Source: Ardenticatenia bacterium
GTDB taxonomy: Bacteria; Chloroflexota; Anaerolineae; Aggregatilineales; Aggregatilineaceae
Assembly (NCBI GenBank): GCA_026984385.1
Contig: JALSSH010000426.1
Coordinates: 1 to 9,467 of the forward strand
Reading direction: 5' to 3'
Length of the DNA: 9,467 nt
Numbering within the stretch: the first letter of the stretch is position 1; the number at the start of each line of letters is the position of its first letter. The notes under the pieces are model-generated. The model was not told where the DNA came from, did no database searches, and saw nothing but the letters and a program-made list of their open reading frames with translations. Position numbers and translations under genes: made by a program. This document shows, piece after piece, positions 5,606 to 9,467 of this stretch.

Positions 5606-6679
5606 ATGGCCCAAACCAAACGCTTGCAAAAATTCGCATTAGACCAGTTCACCGCGCCGGCAGAGCTTTACGAGGTGCTCGACCCGGAGACCAAAACCGT
5701 GCGCTGCTACGCTTGCGGGCATCGCTGCGTCGTCAAGGACGGGCGGCGCGGCATCTGCCAAGTGCGCTACAACGAGGGGGGCGTGCTTTACGCGCCACAC
5801 GGTTACGTGGCCTCACTGGCCGTTGACCCGGTGGAAAAGAAGCCCTTTTACCACGTCGTCCCGGGGGCGGGCGTGCTCAGCTTTGGGATGCTGGGCTGCG
5901 ACTTCCATTGCGACTATTGCCAAAACTGGCAAATTTCCCAAACGCTGCGCGACGGGCGCGCGTCCAAAGACTTCATGCCCATCAGCGCCGAAGAGATGAT
6001 CGCGCTGGGGCAAGCGCGACGCGCGCGCGCCGTCGCCAGCACGTACAACGAGCCGCTGATCACCACCGAGTGGGCGGTTGAGGTTTTCAAACGCGCCAAA
6101 CGCGCGGGAATGTTGACGCTTTACGTCTCTAACGGGCACGGCACAAAGGAAGTGGTCGAATACCTGCGGCCCTGGTTGGACGGGTGGAAGATCGACCTCA
6201 AGACGATGCAGGATCAGCACTACCGCAAATACTTGGGTGGCGTGCTCCAGCGCGTGCTGGATACGATCCGCTGGGTGCATGAAGCGGGTATCTGGTTGGA
6301 GGTGCTGACGCTGGTGGTGCCGGGCTTCAACGATAGTAACGAGGAGCTGTGGGACATCGCGCGCTACATCGCGGGCGTCTCGCCGGATATTCCCTGGCAT
6401 GTGACCGCCTTCCACCCCGACTATAAGATGACCGACCGCGAGCGCACCCCAGCCGAGACGCTGCGTCGCGCAGCGGAGATCGGCGCGGAGGCGGGTTTGC
6501 ACTACGTTTACGCGGGCAACTTGCCCGGTCAGCTCGGCGAGTGGGAAGACACGCGCTGCCCGCAATGCCAAACAACGCTGGTGCGGCGGCGAGGCTTTGC
6601 GGTGCAAGAAAACCGTTTGGCGGCCAGCGGCGGGAAATGTCCGAAGTGTGGGGCAGCCATCCCGGGCATCTGGCAATAG
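5606..6679 (+). CDS. amrS: AmmeMemoRadiSam-type radical SAM enzyme
   Basis: This 357-residue protein belongs to the AmrS group of radical SAM enzymes, related to pyruvate formate-lyase activating enzymes and usually encoded near AMMECR1 and Memo homologues. The [4Fe-4S]-binding C-x3-C-x2-C motif is C98, C102 and C105 in GCDFHCDYCQNWQIS. The N-terminal Cys region typical of the group is present: CYACGHRC (34-41) and GICQVRYNEGG with C51. Two C-terminal CxxC pairs (C318/C321 and C345/C348) look like a zinc-ribbon or accessory metal site. The ATG at 5606 was chosen because GGAG at 5593-5596 precedes it by nine bases; an upstream in-frame ATG at 5489 would place the start inside the divergent rpsB promoter region. 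The partner genes are not in the window, so the reaction is unknown. The small gene 36 bases downstream is probably co-transcribed. Confidence 0.9.
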   Translation: MAQTKRLQKFALDQFTAPAELYEVLDPETKTVRCYACGHRCVVKDGRRGICQVRYNEGGVLYAPHGYVASLAVDPVEKKPFYHVVPGAGVLSFGMLGCDFHCDYCQNWQISQTLRDGRASKDFMPISAEEMIALGQARRARAVASTYNEPLITTEWAVEVFKRAKRAGMLTLYVSNGHGTKEVVEYLRPWLDGWKIDLKTMQDQHYRKYLGGVLQRVLDTIRWVHEAGIWLEVLTLVVPGFNDSNEELWDIARYIAGVSPDIPWHVTAFHPDYKMTDRERTPAETLRRAAEIGAEAGLHYVYAGNLPGQLGEWEDTRCPQCQTTLVRRRGFAVQENRLAASGGKCPKCGAAIPGIWQ

Positions 6680-6715
6680 CGCGTCCGACGGGCGAGGAAG
6701 AGGCGGCAAGCCCCC

Positions 6716-7048
6716 ATGACCAAACAGATCACCCCGCGCTATAAGTTGATGCTTTTCTACGATCTCTCCACCACCGATACCAACGCCTACTACCAATTTT
6801 TGATGATGGAGATGATCCCATCACTGCACGCGCTGGGTGTGTATATCTTCCGCGCCTTTCAAGTCATCCCCGCCGCGTCGGAAAGCCCCCCCCAAATGCG
6901 TCAGATCGAGTTCGTGGCCGAAGACTTAGAAACGCTCCAGGCCGTGCTGGGCAGCCGCCGCTGGAAGCTCTACGAGGACTGGCTATTGGAGCATTCCACC
7001 AACTACCGCAAAAAGATCGTGCGCTTTCGCCCGGGCTTCCAACTATAA
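6716..7048 (+). CDS. Small protein, possible alpha+beta dimeric-barrel fold
   Basis: I do not recognise this 110-residue soluble protein. No signal peptide or membrane segment is seen. The pattern is a beta strand (YKLMLFYDL, 9-17), an amphipathic helix (NAYYQFLMMEMIPSLHALG), a strand (VYIFRAFQVI), a Pro/Ser loop, a strand (RQIEFVAE), and a long charged helix with Trp and Tyr residues (SRRWKLYEDWLLEHSTNY), ending in a basic strand (KKIVRFRPGF). This beta-alpha-beta-beta-alpha-beta order is like the ferredoxin-like dimeric alpha/beta-barrel proteins; that is inference only. It begins 36 bases after amrS on the same strand, with a purine-rich GAAGAGG stretch upstream of the ATG, and is followed by a strong terminator, so an amrS operon is likely. 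Its codon use and composition resemble its neighbours. Confidence 0.8.
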   Translation: MTKQITPRYKLMLFYDLSTTDTNAYYQFLMMEMIPSLHALGVYIFRAFQVIPAASESPPQMRQIEFVAEDLETLQAVLGSRRWKLYEDWLLEHSTNYRKKIVRFRPGFQL

Positions 7049-7064
7049 GACGCAGCGCAACACA

Positions 7065-7104
7065 AAACGGCCCGCGCGCTCCGCGTGCACGGGCCGTTTG
7101 CTTT
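7065..7104. terminator. Bidirectional intrinsic terminator between convergent genes
   Basis: AAACGGCCCG (7065-7074) and CGGGCCGTTT (7090-7099) form a perfect ten-base-pair stem. The interior can also pair (CGCG 7075-7078 with CGCG 7082-7085). Downstream on the plus strand comes TTTGCTTTT; on the minus strand the stem ends in a TTTTG run. It lies 17 bases after the stop of the 110-residue protein gene and about 16 bases past the end of the glycine C-acetyltransferase-like gene, so it can serve both. Confidence 0.85.
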
Positions 7105-7120
7105 TGAGCGGAAGCAAACG

Positions 7121-8305
7121 CTAAGCGATCACGCCCAGCTCGCGCCCCACCCTGGCGAAAATTTCCAGCGCCTGGTCCAAATCTGCGATGGTGTGCGTGG
7201 CGCTGTTCATCACGCGGATGCGCGCCTGACCGCGCGGCACGGTAGGATAGCCGATAGCCATCGCAAAGACGCCCTCTTCAAAAAGGCGCTTGCTGAACTT
7301 TTGGGCCAGCGGCGCTTCGCCGAGCATCACCGGCACGATGGGCGTCTGGGTGTGGCCGGTGTCAAAGCCGAGCGCGTTCATGCCCTTTTTGAAGTATTCC
7401 GCGTTGCTCCAAAGCCGATCCACCAGCTCGGTGCTCTCTTCCAACACGTCTACCGCCGCGATACAAGCGGCCACGTCCGGCACGGTCATCGCGCTGCTGA
7501 AAAGGAAGGGCCGCCCACGTTGGCGCAACCAGTCCACAATCGCTTGCGTGCCCGCCACCACGCCGCCGACCACGCCGAACGCTTTGCTCAGCGTGCCGAC
7601 CTCGATATCCACTTTGCCGTGCAGGTCGAAATGGTCAACGATACCGCGCCCGCCGCGCCCGAGCACGCCTTCGCCGTGTGCGTCATCCACCATCAGCAAG
7701 ATGCCGTGCTCGCGGGCCACTTCGTAGAGCGCGGGCAAAGGAGCAATGTCCCCGTCCATGCTGAAAACGCCGTCGGTGACGATCAAGCGGCGGCCATATT
7801 CGCTTTCGGCGGCGATCTTGCGGCGTAGATCGTCCACGTCGCCGTGCTCAAAAGCGACGATCTTGGCGCGCGAAAGGCGGCAACCGTCAATGATGCTGGC
7901 GTGGTTCAGGCGGTCGGAGAAGATCACGTCGCCGCGCCCAACCAGGGCGGGGATGGTCGCCAAATTGGCCGTGAAGCCGCTTTGGAAGGTGATGGCGGCC
8001 TCCGCGCCTTTGAAGGCAGCCAGGCGACGCTCCAGCTCCACGTGCAACTCCATCGTTCCGGCGATGGTGCGCACGGCGGCAGGCCCCACGCCGTATTTGT
8101 CCATCGCTTGCTTGGCCGCTTCCACCAAGCGGGGATGGTTGGCAAGGCCCAGGTAATTGTTGGAAGAGAAATTGAGCACCCGCTTTCCGTCTACGATCAG
8201 CCATGCGCCTTGCGCGCTGCCCAGTGTGCGGATGTGCGTAAAGAGGCCTTCTTGCTTCAAACGAGCGATCTCTTCGTCGATCCAAGCGGTTTTGTTGTCG
8301 GACAT
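7121..8305 (-). CDS. kbl: Glycine C-acetyltransferase-like alpha-oxoamine synthase
   Basis: This 394-residue PLP enzyme belongs to the alpha-oxoamine synthase family. The best reading is glycine C-acetyltransferase (2-amino-3-ketobutyrate CoA ligase), which links glycine and acetyl-CoA with 2-amino-3-oxobutyrate in threonine breakdown. The PLP-binding lysine is K241 in GTLSKAFG, with the cofactor motif DDAH at 207-210 and LNHASIIDGCRLSRAK at 133-148. The FSSNNYLGL (46-54) and AAVRTIAGTMELH (76-88) segments resemble Kbl of Bacillus type more than BioF (8-amino-7-oxononanoate synthase), but the two are hard to separate by eye. The start is firm: AAGGAG (8314-8319) eight bases before the ATG. 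threonine dehydrogenase (tdh), the usual Kbl partner, is not adjacent, and no biotin genes are near, so context does not settle the substrate. The gene appears monocistronic. Confidence 0.85.
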   Translation of the reverse strand: MSDNKTAWIDEEIARLKQEGLFTHIRTLGSAQGAWLIVDGKRVLNFSSNNYLGLANHPRLVEAAKQAMDKYGVGPAAVRTIAGTMELHVELERRLAAFKGAEAAITFQSGFTANLATIPALVGRGDVIFSDRLNHASIIDGCRLSRAKIVAFEHGDVDDLRRKIAAESEYGRRLIVTDGVFSMDGDIAPLPALYEVAREHGILLMVDDAHGEGVLGRGGRGIVDHFDLHGKVDIEVGTLSKAFGVVGGVVAGTQAIVDWLRQRGRPFLFSSAMTVPDVAACIAAVDVLEESTELVDRLWSNAEYFKKGMNALGFDTGHTQTPIVPVMLGEAPLAQKFSKRLFEEGVFAMAIGYPTVPRGQARIRVMNSATHTIADLDQALEIFARVGRELGVIA

Positions 8306-8370
8306 CTAAAAAGCTCCTTGGGCTGACTAAAGTTTATAGGTCGGGGCACACAACAAACGCCCTCACCGCT

Positions 8371-8376
8371 ATTGTA
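8371..8376 (-). promoter_or_regulatory. Probable -10 box of the kbl-like gene
   Basis: The minus strand reads TACAAT, the same -10 hexamer as the rpsB promoter. No good -35 lies 16-18 bases upstream, where the sequence is GC-rich. Transcription would begin near 8364 and give a leader of about 59 bases ahead of the ATG. Confidence 0.4.
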
Positions 8377-8396
8377 CCGCGTCCGGCCCGCTCTGC

Positions 8397-8418
8397 GCGG
8401 CCCTGCACGCCGCTTTTT
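8397..8418 (+). terminator. Small terminator-like hairpin with T run, orphan
   Basis: GCGGC (8397-8401) pairs with GCCGC (8409-8413) across a seven-base loop, followed directly by five T. It has the form of a weak intrinsic terminator on the plus strand, but no plus-strand gene lies upstream in this region. It could block antisense transcription toward the hydrogenase gene or be chance. Confidence 0.25.
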
Positions 8419-8456
8419 CGCGCGCCCACCCAATACTTTGGCCCCAAAATTTTTAT

Positions 8457-8494
8457 TTGTGTACTTTTTCACAAGATGTGACTTCCATCACCTC
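8457..8494. promoter_or_regulatory. Two tandem CRP/FNR-like palindromes
   Basis: TGTGT-ACTTTT-TCACA (8458-8473) and TGTGA-CTTCCA-TCACC (8477-8492) each match the CRP consensus TGTGA-N6-TCACA at nine of ten positions. Their centres are 19 bases apart, about two helical turns. The first extends to TTGTG/CACAA and the second has matching GA/TC flanks. They lie about 130-170 bases before the hydB-like ATG. A CRP/FNR-family regulator controlling the hydrogenase gene, the divergent kbl-like gene, or both is inferred. Confidence 0.5.
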
Positions 8495-8624
8495 AAAGCG
8501 GGGCCAAGCGCCACTGTAGTACACCTGAACTAGTTGCTACGCTGGTAGCGTGATCGAAAACATCATTGCCGATTGATGCCATTGACGCCTGTTCGCTCTC
8601 ATCACCGAAGCCGGAGAATCGCGT

Positions 8625-9467
8625 ATGAGCCTCTACATCCTCACACCGGACCAACTCGACGAGTTCGTCCGCGCCTTGCAAGGGCGGTTTCGGGTGGTCG
8701 GGCCGGTGCAAACAGAGACCGGCTACGCTTTTGACGACATCACCGACCCCGAGCAATTGGTGTTGGACTACACCACCACCATCCTCCCGCCCAAGAAGTA
8801 TTTTCTGCCGCAGCACGAGGTGCTTTTCACCTTTCATGCCGAAAACGGCCAAACCGACGCGCGCCGCTACGAGGTGCGCCCCGTCTATCAGGATGTGCAG
8901 CCGACCGTGATTTTCGGCGTGCACACCTGCGACATGCACGGCATCCAGCTTTATGACAAGGTGTTCGCCGAGGGCTTCCGCGACGAGCACTACATGGAAC
9001 GCCGCGCGCAAATTTACGTGATCGGCATCGAATGTTTGCGCCCGTGCGACGAGGCGGCTTTCTGCAAAGACATGGGCACGCTCAGCGCCCCGCCCGTCTA
9101 CGATCTGCACATGACGCGCATTGACGGCGTTTACATGGTGGACACGGGCACAGAGCGCGGCGAGCGCTTGTTGTTGGAACACGTAGACGCCCAACCCGTC
9201 GCTAAAGAAGACATCCACCGCCTGGGGCAAACGCTTTCGGCCAAGTGGCCGCAGTTTAAGTTGCGCTTGAAAGTGCCGCGCGACCAGATTCCCTCGCTTT
9301 TGGCGCTGAACTTCAACTCGCCGCTGTGGGAAGAGCTGGGCGAAAAGTGCTTGGCTTGCGGCTCGTGCACCAATGTTTGCCCCACCTGCTTTTGCTTTGA
9401 CGTGCAAGACCAGGTGGACGTGAACATGCAAGACGGCGAGCGCGTGCGCATCTGGGATTCTTGCCAA
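8625..9467 (+). CDS. hydB: HydB-like iron-sulfur subunit of NiFe hydrogenase/sulfhydrogenase (partial)
   Basis: This open frame of 281 codons runs off the window's end, so the C-terminus is missing. It resembles the beta subunit of cytoplasmic group 3 NiFe hydrogenases or sulfhydrogenases, a 4Fe-4S electron carrier between the hydrogenase and the NAD(P)-binding subunit. Supporting features are the family segment LPPKKYFLP (54-62), HTCDMHGIQ with C102, the Cys-rich segment with C137, C141 and C147, and the ferredoxin-type cluster CLACGSCTNVCPTCFC (C242, C245, C248, C252, C255, C257). The next segment, ending DSCQ, agrees with the family; a second cluster motif would be expected beyond the edge. 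The ATG at 8625 has GGAG (8613-8616) eight bases upstream. Downstream genes for the gamma, delta and alpha subunits are expected but unseen. It was identified by translating the frame directly. Confidence 0.87.
   Translation, partial: MSLYILTPDQLDEFVRALQGRFRVVGPVQTETGYAFDDITDPEQLVLDYTTTILPPKKYFLPQHEVLFTFHAENGQTDARRYEVRPVYQDVQPTVIFGVHTCDMHGIQLYDKVFAEGFRDEHYMERRAQIYVIGIECLRPCDEAAFCKDMGTLSAPPVYDLHMTRIDGVYMVDTGTERGERLLLEHVDAQPVAKEDIHRLGQTLSAKWPQFKLRLKVPRDQIPSLLALNFNSPLWEELGEKCLACGSCTNVCPTCFCFDVQDQVDVNMQDGERVRIWDSCQ

Larger units (their letters stand above)
8306..8624. other. 319-base divergent regulatory region
   Basis: This gap separates the divergent kbl-like and hydB-like genes. It holds a -10 box for the minus-strand gene (8371-8376), a small plus-strand hairpin with a T run (8397-8418), an AT-rich stretch (about 8437-8475) in otherwise GC-rich DNA, two tandem CRP/FNR-like palindromes (8457-8494), and a short GCTAC-GCTG-GTAGC hairpin (8536-8549). 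No convincing open reading frame, tRNA or sigma-70 promoter for the plus-strand gene was found. Confidence 0.6.

Noticed and set aside
5813..6796. A long minus-strand open frame opposite amrS
   Set aside because: It mirrors amrS codons, has no recognisable motif, and conflicts with a clear radical SAM protein on the plus strand.
8536..8549. GCTAC-GCTG-GTAGC hairpin before hydB
   Set aside because: A five-base-pair stem without T run or known motif is common by chance; noted only as part of the intergenic description.
8493..9467. A long open frame on the minus strand across the hydB region
   Set aside because: It is rich in His, Val, Ala and Leu, a typical shadow of a GC-rich coding strand. 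The plus strand encodes a recognisable iron-sulfur protein.

Overview
This window most resembles a chromosomal segment from a member of the Chloroflexota, probably Anaerolineae-like. The reasons are a moderately high-GC genome with bacterial housekeeping genes, a short EF-Ts, an S2 protein with a long acidic tail, a sortase with a large cytoplasmic N-terminus, and a HydB-type hydrogenase subunit. This is a judgement from gene content and protein style; no search was run. Most of the window is ordinary core genome. No CRISPR array, rRNA, tRNA, transposase or prophage gene was seen.

Layout: (1) 53-1468, minus strand: a sortase-family transpeptidase followed by a 91-residue tail-anchored protein. 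(2) 1733-2986, plus strand: gatC, the C subunit of the tRNA-dependent amidotransferase, then a 304-residue receiver + GGDEF-like protein whose two domains both lack their catalytic residues. (3) 2996-5322, minus strand: the translation/nucleotide operon rpsB-tsf-pyrH. It has a strong promoter and a structured leader before rpsB, and an intrinsic terminator or attenuator between tsf and pyrH. (4) 5606-7048, plus strand: a radical SAM enzyme of the AmmeMemoRadiSam type (amrS) and a small unrecognised protein. (5) 7121-8305, minus strand: a glycine C-acetyltransferase-like PLP enzyme. It converges on the previous pair across a shared bidirectional terminator. (6) 8625 to the window end, plus strand: the first 281 residues of a HydB-like iron-sulfur subunit of a NiFe hydrogenase or sulfhydrogenase. 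It lies downstream of two tandem CRP/FNR-like palindromes.

The rpsB-tsf-pyrH genes are one functional unit (ribosome assembly, elongation factor recycling, UMP phosphorylation), but frr, which often follows pyrH, is absent from that slot. The other genes look like independent small transcription units arranged as alternating divergent and convergent blocks.

The least ordinary items are the doubly degenerate receiver-GGDEF protein, the attenuator-like hairpin inside the rpsB operon, the rpsB leader with competing pairings, the tandem CRP-like sites before the hydrogenase gene, and the two small unassigned proteins next to the sortase and AmrS. I did not see a clear multi-gene undescribed system.
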